From Vicinamibacteria bacterium (lineage in GTDB: Bacteria > Acidobacteriota > Vicinamibacteria > Fen-336), in contig DATMML010000064.1 in NCBI GenBank assembly GCA_035570235.1, forward strand, positions 89,888-153,887: a DNA stretch of 64,000 nucleotides, in the 5' to 3' direction. The notes below the pieces were generated by a model that saw only the letters and a program-made list of their open reading frames with translations, was not told the origin of the DNA and did no database searches. The position numbers and the translations under genes are program-made. Of the stretch, positions 30,189-40,335 are shown in pieces; the stretch's first letter is position 1; each line of letters opens with the position of its first letter.

Positions 30189-30208
30189 GTCTAACGCCAC
30201 GGTTAGAC
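30189..30208. promoter_or_regulatory. Inverted repeat just before the TonB receptor start
   Basis: GTCTAAC and GTTAGAC, perfect 7-bp arms around a 6-base loop, end 5 bases before the ATG at 30214. In RNA it would fold over the ribosome site; in DNA it could be an operator. Confidence 0.4.
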
Positions 30209-30213
30209 GACAC

Positions 30214-32535
30214 ATGACCTGGACGTTGGCTCTCTTCCTTGCCGTCGCACCGACTCTCAGTGCTGGAGCGGTTGCTCGCCTTCAGGGCTTGGCGAGGGAC
30301 GACGCTGGCCGGCCCCTCCCGGGCGTGACGGCCGAATTGCACGCGCTCACTGGTTCGGGCGACCGCTCCGCGACGACCGGCGTCAACGGCGATTTCGAGA
30401 TCGCCGATCTTCCTCCCGGGCGATACCAAGTTGCGTTCCGTTTGCCCAGTTTCGTGACGGCTGTGCGGACGGTGGAAGTTGGCGCGGGCTCAACGGTCAG
30501 AGTCGAGGCCACGCTGCGCGTCGCCCTCAACGCCGACGTGCTTGTAACCGGCCAAAGAACTTTCCGCAGCCTCACGGATCTGGACGTGCCGGGTGACGGC
30601 TTGCTCGGTCTCGCCGAGGCGGGCTCAACGGGTATCGTTACGGCACAGGAGATCGCGGCGCGGCCGGTCTTCCGTTCCGGCGAGGTCTACGAGGCCGTGC
30701 CGGGCGTGGTCGTCAGTCAGCACAGCGGGGAGGGAAAAGCCAACCAGTACTATGTCCGCGGCTTCAACATCGATCATGGGACCGACCTTGCGACCTCGGT
30801 GGCGGGGGCGTCGGTCAACATGCCCACGCACGCCCACGGACAGGGATATTCCGACAACAACTTCCTCATCCCCGAGCTAGTCTCCGGCGTCCAGTACCAA
30901 AAGGGGACCTATTCCGCAGAGGAGGGCGACTTCTCGGCGGCCGGCGCCGTCAACGTGAACTATCTGAACACTCTGGACCGAACGCTCTTCAAGGTCGAGG
31001 GGGGCGGAGACGGCTTCGCCCGGCTTCTATTCGCGGGGTCGACGAGACTCGGAGCCGGCCAGCTCCTCTACGCCGGCGAGGCTCACCACAGCGACGGACC
31101 TTGGGTGCGCGCCGACAACTACTATAAGTGGAACGGCGTTTTGCGCTTCAGCCAGGGCGACCAGCAGAACGGCTTCAGTCTCACGGCCATGGCCTACTCG
31201 GGCCGTTGGAACTCAACCGACCAGGTGCCGGAGCGCGCGATCGCGAGTGGACGCATCGACCGCTTCGGTTACATCGATCCCACCGACGGGGGACGCACTC
31301 ATCGCTACTCCCTCGCCGGCCAGTGGCGCAAGAGCACGGGCGCGGGCCTGACCCTGGTCAAAGTCTACGCCATCGACTACGGCCTCGACCTCTTCTCGGA
31401 CTTCACCTACTATCTGCACGATCCCATCCACGGTGATCAGTTCGAGCAGAAGGACGGTCGCGACATCTTCGGCGGCAGCGTCAGCCAACACTTCCTGAGC
31501 CACTGGTTCGGAAAGGACACCGAGAGCGTCGGCGGTTTCCAGGGGCGCTTCGACCACATCCCGACGCTCGGCCTCTACCACACCGAGGCTCGCCAGCGGC
31601 TCGACACCATCCGGCAGGACAGCGTCGATCAGTCGAGCGGCGCCCTCTTCTTCCAGACCAGCATCCAGTGGACCCCCGTGACGAGGACCGTCGTCGGCCT
31701 CCGGGATGACGTCTACCACTTCAACGTGCGGAGCGACGATCCCCGGAACTCGGGAACCCGCATCTCCTCGCTCGCGAGCCCGAAGCTCAGCCTCATCCTT
31801 GGTCCTTGGAACAATACGGAGATCTACTTCAACTGGGGTTGGGGCTTCCACAGCAACGACGCGCGCGGTTCGGTTGAGACCCGTGACCCGAGCACGGGGC
31901 GTCCCACCCTCTCGGTCGACCCGATCGTCCGCGCGAAAGGCGCGGAGGTGGGCGCACGCACGCTCGCCGTCCACCGTTTCCATAGCACGGTAGCAGGCTG
32001 GCTGCTCGACCTCGCCTCGGAACTGGTGTTTGTCGGTGACGCGGGGACGACCGTGGCGGGCCGGCCGAGCCGGCGGCTCGGCTTCGAGTGGTCAAACGTC
32101 TACACTCCCGCGCCGTGGCTCATGCTGGACGCCGACCTCGCATATTCGAAGGCGCGCTTCCGGGGCCAGGATCTGATCGGCGATCGCATTCCCGGAGCAG
32201 TCGAGGGTGTCGCCTCGGCCGGAGTGACGGCCGACGGGCATGGACCGCTTTCAGCGAGCCTGCGTCTGCGCTATTTCGGTCCGCGTTCCTTGATCGAGGA
32301 CAATAGCGTTCGGTCGAAGGCTTCGACGACCCTGAACGCTCGCGCGGCATACCGGATCTCGCCGCGGTACAGCTTCGCGGTCGAGGCTTTCAACCTGACG
32401 AACGCCAGAGTCAGCGACATCGACTACTACTACGTGTCGCGGCTCCCAGGGGAGCCCGTTGAGGGCGTGAACGACATCCACACGCACCCGCTCGAGCCGT
32501 TCACGGTGCGCGCGTCGTTCTCGGCGTCCTTCTAA
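30214..32535 (+). CDS. TonB-dependent receptor with carboxypeptidase-like regulatory domain
   Basis: Outer-membrane active importer of about 773 residues. Order: signal peptide (LALFLAVAPTLSAGAVA), a carboxypeptidase-like regulatory beta domain (~residues 20-100; GLARDDAGRPLPGVTAEL), plug (GEVYEAVPGVVVSQHSGEGK and YYVRGFNIDHGTDLAT) and a barrel ending in FTVRASFSASF. The plug with YVRGFNIDHGTD and the His-rich NMPTHAHGQGY segment is typical of one acidobacterial group. The substrate is unknown. The ATG at 30214 is chosen because the signal peptide begins there, although no strong ribosome site is visible. Confidence 0.9.
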   Translation: MTWTLALFLAVAPTLSAGAVARLQGLARDDAGRPLPGVTAELHALTGSGDRSATTGVNGDFEIADLPPGRYQVAFRLPSFVTAVRTVEVGAGSTVRVEATLRVALNADVLVTGQRTFRSLTDLDVPGDGLLGLAEAGSTGIVTAQEIAARPVFRSGEVYEAVPGVVVSQHSGEGKANQYYVRGFNIDHGTDLATSVAGASVNMPTHAHGQGYSDNNFLIPELVSGVQYQKGTYSAEEGDFSAAGAVNVNYLNTLDRTLFKVEGGGDGFARLLFAGSTRLGAGQLLYAGEAHHSDGPWVRADNYYKWNGVLRFSQGDQQNGFSLTAMAYSGRWNSTDQVPERAIASGRIDRFGYIDPTDGGRTHRYSLAGQWRKSTGAGLTLVKVYAIDYGLDLFSDFTYYLHDPIHGDQFEQKDGRDIFGGSVSQHFLSHWFGKDTESVGGFQGRFDHIPTLGLYHTEARQRLDTIRQDSVDQSSGALFFQTSIQWTPVTRTVVGLRDDVYHFNVRSDDPRNSGTRISSLASPKLSLILGPWNNTEIYFNWGWGFHSNDARGSVETRDPSTGRPTLSVDPIVRAKGAEVGARTLAVHRFHSTVAGWLLDLASELVFVGDAGTTVAGRPSRRLGFEWSNVYTPAPWLMLDADLAYSKARFRGQDLIGDRIPGAVEGVASAGVTADGHGPLSASLRLRYFGPRSLIEDNSVRSKASTTLNARAAYRISPRYSFAVEAFNLTNARVSDIDYYYVSRLPGEPVEGVNDIHTHPLEPFTVRASFSASF

Positions 32536-32802
32536 CTTATTGTCTGTCAATCACATGCTGAGGAGGGCGCTTCTCGTCGCTCTGATGGAAAGCTCGGTGA
32601 GGGCAGAGGCCTCGCGATGCGAAACTCACTCCTGGAGCGTCGTCCCGGGGGAAGGGACGGGGCCGGGGACTGCCCTCCCCGCCCGGCCAGGATTCGTCCG
32701 CATCCGGGGCGGCTACCCGAAAGTGTGGACCTAGATGGTAGGCCGGTCCGCCCCAGGAGGGGCACCGAACGGCCGCGCGCAGGATTCCGCTCCTGGTCGG
32801 CA

Positions 32803-35031
32803 TCAGTAGTGAAAGCGGTAGCGTAACTCACCGTAGACCTGTCTTGGCTCAGACCAGTGGGTACCCCCGAAGGTGGCGCTGTTGTCGAGGAGGAAAGATT
32901 CACCCGACACGTTGAGCGCGTGGACGGCGACCCTCCATTTGGAGCCAAACTCCTTTCCCGCCGAGAGATCGAATGTTGCGCGGCCGGGGAGGTGAGCTGG
33001 CGGCGGCTGGGTCCCATCCGAGAAGCCGGAACCGTAGTGAACGAGTGCTGCCGCATAGACGTGGGCGGGAAGGTTGGCGCGAAGGGAAAGACTCAGCGTG
33101 TGTAGCTGATCGTGGTCGAGCGGGTAGTACCTGCCGCTCAAAGGCGGGGCGAAGCTGGTCAGCCCCCCGGTCACCCCTCCTTGGCCTTCGGCGTGCTGCA
33201 ATGAATACGCAAGCGAGACCTCCCCCGCACTCCATGTCCTGGGCGAGCGGAGGGTCACTTCGAACCCTCGGATCCGGGCACGATCGACCGTGATGGGAAA
33301 GAAGATGTTCGAGTTGTTGATCGCGTTGTGGTCGAAGAAGTTCCTGACCCCGGTCCGGAAATAGTTGGTGTCGAGAGCCCAGGCCTTGAATGGGATGGTC
33401 AGCCCGACCTGGTGCTCTTCGTCGCGTTCTCCCCGCAGGGGCAGGAATCCAAAGCCCTGATCGAGAGCGAATTGCAGGAGGGGGCCGGAGACGGTGGAGA
33501 GCGGCGGCGCCTGGTAGTACCGCCCGTAGAACCCATGCAAAGTCCACCTAAGCCTGGGGATCCGGATCGTCCCCCCAACGCGTGGACTCACCGCATTCTC
33601 GCTGACCGAAGCCGCAAAGTGCGTGAGCCGCACGCCGGCCGTCAATGTGAGCCACCCCGTTGCCCGGTACTGGTCTTCCACGAAGAGTGCTTCGAGGTTC
33701 CCTGTCGGCTTCTCCTGGTGCTGAAGGTTCAGCCCGCTGCCGTCGGTAGCCTGGAGACCGAAGAAAGCGTCGTCGGCCTGGTGAAAGCCGTAGAAGCCCG
33801 CGCGCGCTTCGTGCCGACCCTTCCGGAGGCTCACGACCACCTGAGCTCCGGCGTAGTTAGAACTCCGCTTCTCCTGGGGGATCAGCGGAGTATCGCTCGC
33901 CCCCCCGACGTAGTCCGCACGATTGAAGTGGAAGAAAGGTGATGCCACGACTTGGACTGCGGACCCGAAGGTATGGACCCAGGAGAGATTCACAAAGCTG
34001 TCCGCTTCTCGTTCTTCATCGCCGATGCCAGCGGCCTGGGTAACCATGTCGTTTGGGACCCTGTATCGGTCGCCGCGACCGCTCGCGACCAATCGGATCT
34101 GATTCGAAGGAGAGGCGTTGTAGATGAGCGAGACGAAGCCCCCATATCCACGGGAATCATCGTGGAGAATCGAAGAGGTGGGGGTGGACAGGCCGTAGTC
34201 GCTGCGGTTGAAGTTCCCGCTCGCATAGTAGGCGAGCCGTTCGGAGTGATCGCCAAGGCTCAATTGGTCGTTCGTCTGGCGAAAACTGCCGAAACTAGCC
34301 GTGACCTCGGCCTGCCGGTCGCGCTCGAACCCTGTCCGTGGCACGACGTTGAACACGCCGTAGGTTCGATCGCCGTATTCCGCGGAGTACCCCCCCCGCT
34401 GAACCTCCAGATAGTCGATGTCTCGAGGGTCGAACTGGGGCCCCACGTTGCTCGCGATGCTGGTGTTCGCCACGGGCACACCATCGACGAGCCAGGTCAC
34501 CTGGTGGCCACCCCGGATGTGGAGCTGGTCGTGGGTCATCCAGGAGCCGGGCACGTAGTCCGTGATCAGGGAAAGGCTGTTAGTCCGTCCGGCCCCGGGC
34601 GTCTTGGAGATATCCTCGCGACTGAGGAGCACGGTCGGGGTCGGGGAATCGGAATCGACGGCCTCCGGCGTCGCCACCACGTCGACACTCTGGGCAAGAC
34701 GCACGACTTGGAGCTGAATTCGCACGAGGGGGGTCCCTGAGGAGCGGACGGTGACGGGCTTCTCAACCGAGCCGAATCCGTCCTGGGAGACCGTCACCGT
34801 GTAGTCACCGAGCGGAACCATGCTGAAGGCAAACGCTCCCGAGTCATCCGTGCGCCCCGTCTGCGAGAAGCTCGAGGTCCGGGCCTTGAGGGTCACGGTG
34901 GCGCCTCTGATCATTTGATGCTGCGGGTCCTCCACGACCCCACGTACTTCACCAAGAACAGACGCCCGGGCGGGCGGGCCCGGCAGGGCAAGCGCGGCCA
35001 ATAGGACTACGACGAGCGGGAGTACTCGCAT
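32803..35031 (-). CDS. TonB-dependent receptor with carboxypeptidase-like regulatory domain
   Basis: Outer-membrane receptor of 742 residues: signal peptide (VLPLVVVLLAALALPGPPARA), carboxypeptidase-like regulatory domain (~25-105; GVVEDPQHQMIRGATVTL), plug (YVPGSWMTHDQLHIRGGHQVTWLVDG) and barrel ending in ELRYRFHY, a normal last strand with terminal aromatic residue. It follows a Cys-rich secreted protein gene by 66 bp, so both are probably co-expressed. Convergent with the other TonB receptor at 30214; the two are clearly different proteins, not a recent duplication. Confidence 0.92.
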   Translation of the reverse strand: MRVLPLVVVLLAALALPGPPARASVLGEVRGVVEDPQHQMIRGATVTLKARTSSFSQTGRTDDSGAFAFSMVPLGDYTVTVSQDGFGSVEKPVTVRSSGTPLVRIQLQVVRLAQSVDVVATPEAVDSDSPTPTVLLSREDISKTPGAGRTNSLSLITDYVPGSWMTHDQLHIRGGHQVTWLVDGVPVANTSIASNVGPQFDPRDIDYLEVQRGGYSAEYGDRTYGVFNVVPRTGFERDRQAEVTASFGSFRQTNDQLSLGDHSERLAYYASGNFNRSDYGLSTPTSSILHDDSRGYGGFVSLIYNASPSNQIRLVASGRGDRYRVPNDMVTQAAGIGDEEREADSFVNLSWVHTFGSAVQVVASPFFHFNRADYVGGASDTPLIPQEKRSSNYAGAQVVVSLRKGRHEARAGFYGFHQADDAFFGLQATDGSGLNLQHQEKPTGNLEALFVEDQYRATGWLTLTAGVRLTHFAASVSENAVSPRVGGTIRIPRLRWTLHGFYGRYYQAPPLSTVSGPLLQFALDQGFGFLPLRGERDEEHQVGLTIPFKAWALDTNYFRTGVRNFFDHNAINNSNIFFPITVDRARIRGFEVTLRSPRTWSAGEVSLAYSLQHAEGQGGVTGGLTSFAPPLSGRYYPLDHDQLHTLSLSLRANLPAHVYAAALVHYGSGFSDGTQPPPAHLPGRATFDLSAGKEFGSKWRVAVHALNVSGESFLLDNSATFGGTHWSEPRQVYGELRYRFHY

Positions 35032-35097
35032 CTACCACCTCCCTTGCGGGATGACCAGACCCTGAATGCGGCCCCGGAAGCGGTGGCCGCGATTCGC

Positions 35098-35466
35098 TCA
35101 GGTGAGGTGGAGAGCCTTGGGAGGTGGCGAGTCGATCCGGTGAAAGCCTGCTCTTGGAACGAATGAGCGAACGGGAGGAAGCTGAGACACGACGGAAGCG
35201 TATTTCAGAGGAGTGGCGCGGGGAAGGAGGAAGCTCGGAATCGACAGCGCGGCATGGGTGACCGGTCCGGGGCACTGAAGAGTTCGGGCCGGCTCGGAGC
35301 CATGGCACGGTTTCTGCGGGCCCGCGGGAGAGCGGTGCCCGGTGCAGCACACGCTCTGGGAGCACGCGCAGGCCTGTGCGTCGAGGCTCGCCTGAATGAC
35401 AAGCGCCGAGGCAGACAGACCCGACAAGAGACCGACCAAAACCACCGAACAGAGTCGTCGCACCAT
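35098..35466 (-). CDS. Small Cys-rich secreted protein upstream of the TonB receptor
   Basis: Protein of 122 residues with a signal peptide (CSVVLVGLLSGLSASALV) followed by a cysteine- and histidine-containing region (ACACSQSVCCTGH, KPCHG, LQCPGP). Seven cysteines lie within ~50 residues. The pattern suggests metal or haem binding outside the cytoplasm, which would fit the TonB receptor gene that follows, but no family is recognised. Confidence 0.55.
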   Translation of the reverse strand: MVRRLCSVVLVGLLSGLSASALVIQASLDAQACACSQSVCCTGHRSPAGPQKPCHGSEPARTLQCPGPVTHAALSIPSFLLPRATPLKYASVVSQLPPVRSFVPRAGFHRIDSPPPKALHLT

Positions 35467-35844
35467 CCGACCCAGATCATACCCCTACTGGGGCCAGCCG
35501 GAGAAGCCTTTGCCATTCGCGATGCAGCTGGCAACCAGTTTCAAGAAGAGGCGGAAGAACTGCAGGCTACTTATCGACGGACAGTGCGTCGAATCAGTAT
35601 CTTCCGGTGGCTGGCTCTCAACTCTCTGACAGCTCGGTGTTTGACCAATTCGTCCAATCTAATCGCCTTTGTGGTCTGAGCCTATTCCTGCTTCTTTTGC
35701 GCATATGCCGATGAGACCACCCCGTCGCTCGGTCCCGGCGTGGGCTTTCAGGCCTGCGCCGGATGGCGGAAGGATTCGTCCTTCACGAGAGGACTCGCGT
35801 GTCCTCACGAGCACGATGGCCATGCGCGCGAGCAAGGAGGGGCG
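35467..35844. other. Intergenic, no supported gene
   Basis: About 380 bp between the divergent Cys-rich protein and di-haem peroxidase genes. It should hold both promoters; I see no distinct repeat or coding signal. Confidence 0.45.
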
Positions 35845-37356
35845 ATGAACAGTCGATCACAGCTTCCCTTCGCAGTCTTGACGAGCGTTTTCTGCCTTCT
35901 CGTCCCCATCTCCCGCTCTCGGAGCGAACCGCCGTCGGATCTCGACGAGGACCTGCGGGCGACGCTGAGACGGGCCGGCCTCACCGGCGCGATCCAGTCC
36001 AGTCTCGAGCCTCGCCTCGGCCGGAGCCTCGACCAGAATCTGGCCAACCTCGGCCGGCTGCTTTGGTTCGACAAGGCAGGGGGGCTGCACAACGACAACA
36101 CCTGTGGCGGATGCCATTCGCCCTCGCGGGCATTTGGCGACACCCAGTCCATCGCCATCGGGATCCAGAACAACAATCTCGTGGGCCCGAATCGCTCCGG
36201 CCCCCGCAACCAACGGCGCACCCCCTTTGCTTCCAACACGGCCTTCTATCCCAACCTCATGTGGAACGGGCGCTTCTCGGCTCTTTCCGGGAATCCGTTC
36301 GACAACTCGCTGGGCTTCAAGTTTCCGCCTCCCGAGGGAACCACGCGTTTCCCACCCCTCGACCCCATCGTGACGCACCTCCTGATCGCCCAGGGGCACA
36401 TGCCTCCCACCGAGATGGTCGAGGTGGCGGGGTTCACCGGGACCAAGGGCACCATCGGCCCCGAGTTCGACCAGTTCGACGACGGCAAGGGCGGGATTGT
36501 TCCGCCGCCCGACGCCAGCGGCTTCCGCAACGAGCCCATCCGCCAGGCGGTTCTGGGGCGCCTGAACGGTTCGCCCGCCTACCGTGAGCTCTTTGGCGCC
36601 CTTTTCCCCGAGGTGGCGGCCGGGGGACTCATCGACTTCAGCATGTTCGGGAGGGCGATCGCCGAGTTCGAGTTCACGATCGTCTTCGCCGACGCCCCCG
36701 TCGACCGGTTCGTGCGCGGGGACGACCACGCCATGACGACTCGTCAGAAGAAGGGGGCCCTCGTCTTCTTTGGCAAGGGAGAATGCTACAAGTGCCACTC
36801 CGTCGCGGGGACGTCCAACGAGATGTTCAGCGACTTCAAGATGCACGTCGTCGGGGTCCCCCAGATCGCTCCCTTCTTCGGGGTCGGAAAGGGAAACGTG
36901 ATCTTCGACGGCCCGGGACAGGACGAAGACTTCGGTCTGGAGCAGGTCACAGGTGATCCGGCCGACCGCTACAAGTTCCGGTCCTCCCCGCTCCGCAACG
37001 CCGCGCTCCAGCCGGCCTTTTTCCACAACGGCGCTTTCACGCGTATTGAAGATGCGATAAGGCACCATCTGAACGTCTTCGAGTCGGCGCGCAGCTATGA
37101 CCCCGTTGCCGCCGGCGTGGCTCCGGACCTCACCCACCGACTGGGGCCAATCGAGCCCGTCCTGGACCGGATTGACCCGCTCCTCGCGGAGCCGATCGAG
37201 CTCACCCCTGCGGAGCTCAGCAACCTGGTCGCTTTCGTAAGGGACGGGCTTCTGGATGAGCGTGCCAAGCGGCAGAGCCTCTGCCGACTGGCCCCCGAGA
37301 ACGTGCCCAGCGGGTTCACGACCATGACCTTCGAGGAGTGCCCGCAACGCCGCTGA
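35845..37356 (+). CDS. Di-haem cytochrome c peroxidase / MauG-family protein
   Basis: Periplasmic di-haem protein of 503 residues. Signal peptide (LPFAVLTSVFCLLVPISRS), first haem motif CGGCH at 87-91, second haem motif CYKCH at 314-318, and the family segments NLGRLLWFD and SSPLRNAALQPAFFHNGAF. AAGGAGG lies before the ATG at 35845. Longer than classical peroxidases (~330 residues) by a ~100-residue insert between the haem domains. It either reduces peroxide or oxidises a partner protein; the two cannot be told apart here. Confidence 0.9.
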   Translation: MNSRSQLPFAVLTSVFCLLVPISRSRSEPPSDLDEDLRATLRRAGLTGAIQSSLEPRLGRSLDQNLANLGRLLWFDKAGGLHNDNTCGGCHSPSRAFGDTQSIAIGIQNNNLVGPNRSGPRNQRRTPFASNTAFYPNLMWNGRFSALSGNPFDNSLGFKFPPPEGTTRFPPLDPIVTHLLIAQGHMPPTEMVEVAGFTGTKGTIGPEFDQFDDGKGGIVPPPDASGFRNEPIRQAVLGRLNGSPAYRELFGALFPEVAAGGLIDFSMFGRAIAEFEFTIVFADAPVDRFVRGDDHAMTTRQKKGALVFFGKGECYKCHSVAGTSNEMFSDFKMHVVGVPQIAPFFGVGKGNVIFDGPGQDEDFGLEQVTGDPADRYKFRSSPLRNAALQPAFFHNGAFTRIEDAIRHHLNVFESARSYDPVAAGVAPDLTHRLGPIEPVLDRIDPLLAEPIELTPAELSNLVAFVRDGLLDERAKRQSLCRLAPENVPSGFTTMTFEECPQRR

Positions 37357-37769
37357 CCGCCGGCCCTCTGGCTCGCCAGACGCCCGTGGATCGAATCTAG
37401 AAGACCGCGGCGATCGGGACCGGGCGCGATACCGGCGGCTTGAGGCCGAGCCGCAGGAGCCGGACATACCGCTCGTCTCCAACGAGGACGCGGACTCCGG
37501 GTCCTGTACATCGTCAACGAGCTTCTCGGAGCGCTCACGCTCGGCTGTTTCCAGCCAGTGCAGCGCGTCGGGAAGGTCGCCGGGCGCCGGTGGACCTCCT
37601 GATGCCATGATCTGCGGCTAGAGCATCTTCGACGAGCCTCGGGCACCCTAGTCGCCCCGGCCGTCGCGAACGCCGTGTTGCAGGCACCGGCCGACGCATC
37701 CGGTGACTGCCCATCCCGTTGGAGTCAAGGTGGCATGGGATAATCTCTCCAGCGGGGCAGCTCGCCAGC
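37357..37769. other. Intergenic, no supported gene
   Basis: About 410 bp. Open frames on both strands exist but have no recognised content; possibly a decayed gene. No terminator with a T-run seen after the peroxidase gene. Confidence 0.4.
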
Positions 37770-38894
37770 ATGCAAGACATTGGATTTCGTGTGACCGGCG
37801 CACCGGCTCTTCAGGTGAAGTTCCTCTCGTTAGCGATTGGTCTCGTCGCACTGGCTTCCATCGGCTTCCCCGCCGACTTTGGCAAGGTCACCATGTCCAG
37901 AGTTGCGGAGGGCATTTACCTCTTCACGACCTCGCGCTACGGGGACGTCGGCTTCGGCGGGAATTCCGTTGCCATCCTGACCGACGACGGCGTCGTGATG
38001 TTCGATACGAGCGGCACGCCGGCCAGCGGCCAGGCCATCCTCTCCGAGGTTCACAAGCTCACCCACAAACCCGTACTCTTCGTCATCAACTCGCACTGGC
38101 ACTGGGACCACTGGGGTGGCAACCAAGTGTTCAAGGCCGCTTTTCCAACCGTCCAGTTTCTTTCCCATGAGACGAATCGTGACCAGATGATCAACGTTGC
38201 CGTACCCTGGAACGCGCCTGGTCTCGAACGAGATCTCCCCAACTACATCGAGCGGCAGAAGCAACAACTCGCGGCATCACAAGCGAATCACACGCCCGAA
38301 GCCGACCTTGCAAGCAGGCGGGAGTTGCTAGCCGCCGACGAGGACTTCCTCCGGCAGAAGCGCTCAGTCACTTACACCTTCCCGACCGTCACCTTTGGCG
38401 AATCGGCGACCCTCTATGTCGGTGGTCGGGAGCTTCGCGTGCTGCATGCGCGTGCGATCACACCGGGTGACACCTACGTCTACCTTCCGGGGGACAAGAT
38501 CCTGATCACCGGTGACATCCTGGTGAGCCCCGTGCCGTTTGCGGTAGGTGGAACCTATCCGCAGGAGTGGATCGCAACCCTCGAGAGGCTCAACTCGTTC
38601 GAAAGCTCCATCATTATTCCCGGGCACGGCGACGTCGAGCGTGACAAGACCTACCTTCACCAGAACCTGAGGCTTTTCCAACATCTGCTGGCCGACGTCA
38701 AGGACGCGAAGGAGAAGGGCGCGACCCTAGAGCAGACGATGACTCTGCTACTGAATGATGCCCTACGCTATACCGTCGATCTCGGCCTTCCGGATCGCCG
38801 GCTGGCTGAATTCAAGAGCTACTTCCTCGAAGTCTTCGTTAACCGGGCCTATCGTGAACTGGAGAAGCCGCTTGGAGACAAGCCCACCACATAG
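37770..38894 (+). CDS. Metallo-beta-lactamase-fold hydrolase, secreted
   Basis: Protein of 374 residues with a hydrophobic signal-like segment (VKFLSLAIGLVALASIGFPA) and the MBL fold. The zinc motif is HWHWDH at 109-114; further ligands are expected in LHARAITPGD, TGDILVSP and PGHGDV. This is the broad secreted MBL group that includes subclass B3-like enzymes, quinoprotein relays and lactonases, so no substrate is given. It is followed 56 bp downstream by an acyltransferase-like membrane protein on the same strand. Confidence 0.87.
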   Translation: MQDIGFRVTGAPALQVKFLSLAIGLVALASIGFPADFGKVTMSRVAEGIYLFTTSRYGDVGFGGNSVAILTDDGVVMFDTSGTPASGQAILSEVHKLTHKPVLFVINSHWHWDHWGGNQVFKAAFPTVQFLSHETNRDQMINVAVPWNAPGLERDLPNYIERQKQQLAASQANHTPEADLASRRELLAADEDFLRQKRSVTYTFPTVTFGESATLYVGGRELRVLHARAITPGDTYVYLPGDKILITGDILVSPVPFAVGGTYPQEWIATLERLNSFESSIIIPGHGDVERDKTYLHQNLRLFQHLLADVKDAKEKGATLEQTMTLLLNDALRYTVDLGLPDRRLAEFKSYFLEVFVNRAYRELEKPLGDKPTT

Positions 38895-38950
38895 GAAAGG
38901 CAGCGGAGCGGCTGAGAGTGCAGCAAGAGAACGGACGGAGAGAGCCACAG

Positions 38951-40189
38951 ATGAATTCCCTTGTTTCCCCGGACAGCCATCCTGCGCCTGTCGTTGGCCT
39001 AGGGCGTCAGCCTAGCGCCACGACGTGGCAACGAATCCCGTCCATTGACATCATTCGGGGCGCGGTGATGGTCCTCATGGCCATCGATCACGTGCGCGTT
39101 TATTCCGGCCTTCCAGCAGGCGGCCCGTCGCCAGGCATCTTCTTCACGCGTTGGGTGACCCACTTCTGCGCACCCGCCTTCGTGTTCTTGGCCGGTACCA
39201 GCGCCTTCCTGAAGGGGACGAAGCTAAGGGACCCGGGGGCACTCGCCCGGTCGCTGCTGATCAGGGGGGCATGGCTGGTGTTGCTGGAGCTGACGGTTCT
39301 CCGCCTGGCGTGGACCTTCAACCTCGACTACGGGCATTACTTGCTCGCCGGCATTCTCTGGGTCATTGGCTGGTGCATGATCCTCATGGCCGCTCTCATT
39401 CGCCTGCCCACCGCGGTCATCGCCGTATTTGGCCTCACCATCGTCGGTGGCCACAACGTCATGGATGGGCTGGCGCCCCGGCTGTTGCCAGCGCTGCAGG
39501 GAAGCTGGCTGGCGCCGCTTTGGCAGGTACTCTACTTTGGCGGCCCCGTTGCCCTCGGCAAGGACGGTCCGACGCTGGCGGTGCTCTACTCGATCGTGCC
39601 CTGGATCGGCGTCATGGCGCTGGGCTATGCCTTCGGGGTGGTGATGCTCATGGCGCCAAGACCCCGTCGTCAGGTCTGCCTCGCGCTTGGGCTCGGCGCG
39701 ATCGCCCTCTTCCTGGTTCTGCGCGGCTTCAATCTCTACGGCAATCCGTCACCGTGGGGCGGGCCGCAGTCAAGGCTCCCGCCGCTCTTGTCGTTTCTCA
39801 ACACCAACAAGTACCCGGCATCGCTCGACTTCCTCCTGATGACGCTGGGGCCGACGATTGCTTTGATCCCACTCCTCGAGCATGCCAAGGGCGCGGCCGC
39901 GCAGGTCTTGACCGTCTTCGGGCGAGTCCCGTTCTTTTTCTACGTCCTTCACATACCGCTCATCCACGCCGCGGCAATTCTCGTCTCCCTGCTGCGGCTC
40001 GGCGAAGTGAGCCCTTGGCTCATGGCGAACCATCCCATGATGCCTCCCCCGCCCCCCGATGGTTACACCTGGGGGCTGGGCTTGCTCTACCTCGTCACGG
40101 TCGGGGTGGTGGTAGCCCTGTATTTCCCCTGCCGCTGGTTTGAAGGCCTGAAGCACCGGCGCCACGAGCCCTGGCTAAGCTTCTTGTGA
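38951..40189 (+). CDS. DUF1624 / heparan-alpha-glucosaminide N-acetyltransferase-like membrane protein
   Basis: Multi-pass membrane protein of 412 residues. The start SIDIIRGAVMVLMAIDHVR is the family signature (D and H near the membrane face), followed by about ten helices and a second conserved part, VPFFFYVLHIPLIHA. Such proteins transfer acyl groups to sugars across the membrane or have unknown roles. The ATG at 38951 has GGAG upstream; a GTG at 38918 is also possible. Confidence 0.85.
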   Translation: MNSLVSPDSHPAPVVGLGRQPSATTWQRIPSIDIIRGAVMVLMAIDHVRVYSGLPAGGPSPGIFFTRWVTHFCAPAFVFLAGTSAFLKGTKLRDPGALARSLLIRGAWLVLLELTVLRLAWTFNLDYGHYLLAGILWVIGWCMILMAALIRLPTAVIAVFGLTIVGGHNVMDGLAPRLLPALQGSWLAPLWQVLYFGGPVALGKDGPTLAVLYSIVPWIGVMALGYAFGVVMLMAPRPRRQVCLALGLGAIALFLVLRGFNLYGNPSPWGGPQSRLPPLLSFLNTNKYPASLDFLLMTLGPTIALIPLLEHAKGAAAQVLTVFGRVPFFFYVLHIPLIHAAAILVSLLRLGEVSPWLMANHPMMPPPPPDGYTWGLGLLYLVTVGVVVALYFPCRWFEGLKHRRHEPWLSFL

Positions 40190-40335
40190 CGAGAGAGGCC
40201 TCGAGCAAGGCATCCGCAGATGCGCGGGGATGAGGCTCTGCGGAGGTCCGTACTCTATGCCCGGCTGCATATGTCGAGCGCGGGCACGAGACGTCGAGGG
40301 CGGACGGGCGCCTCGACGCCGTCGGCAGCGGGCAG

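Noticed and set aside
35857..37608. 583-codon leftward open frame opposite the di-haem peroxidase
   Set aside because: The sense strand encodes both haem motifs and conserved family segments; the antisense frame is a composition artefact.
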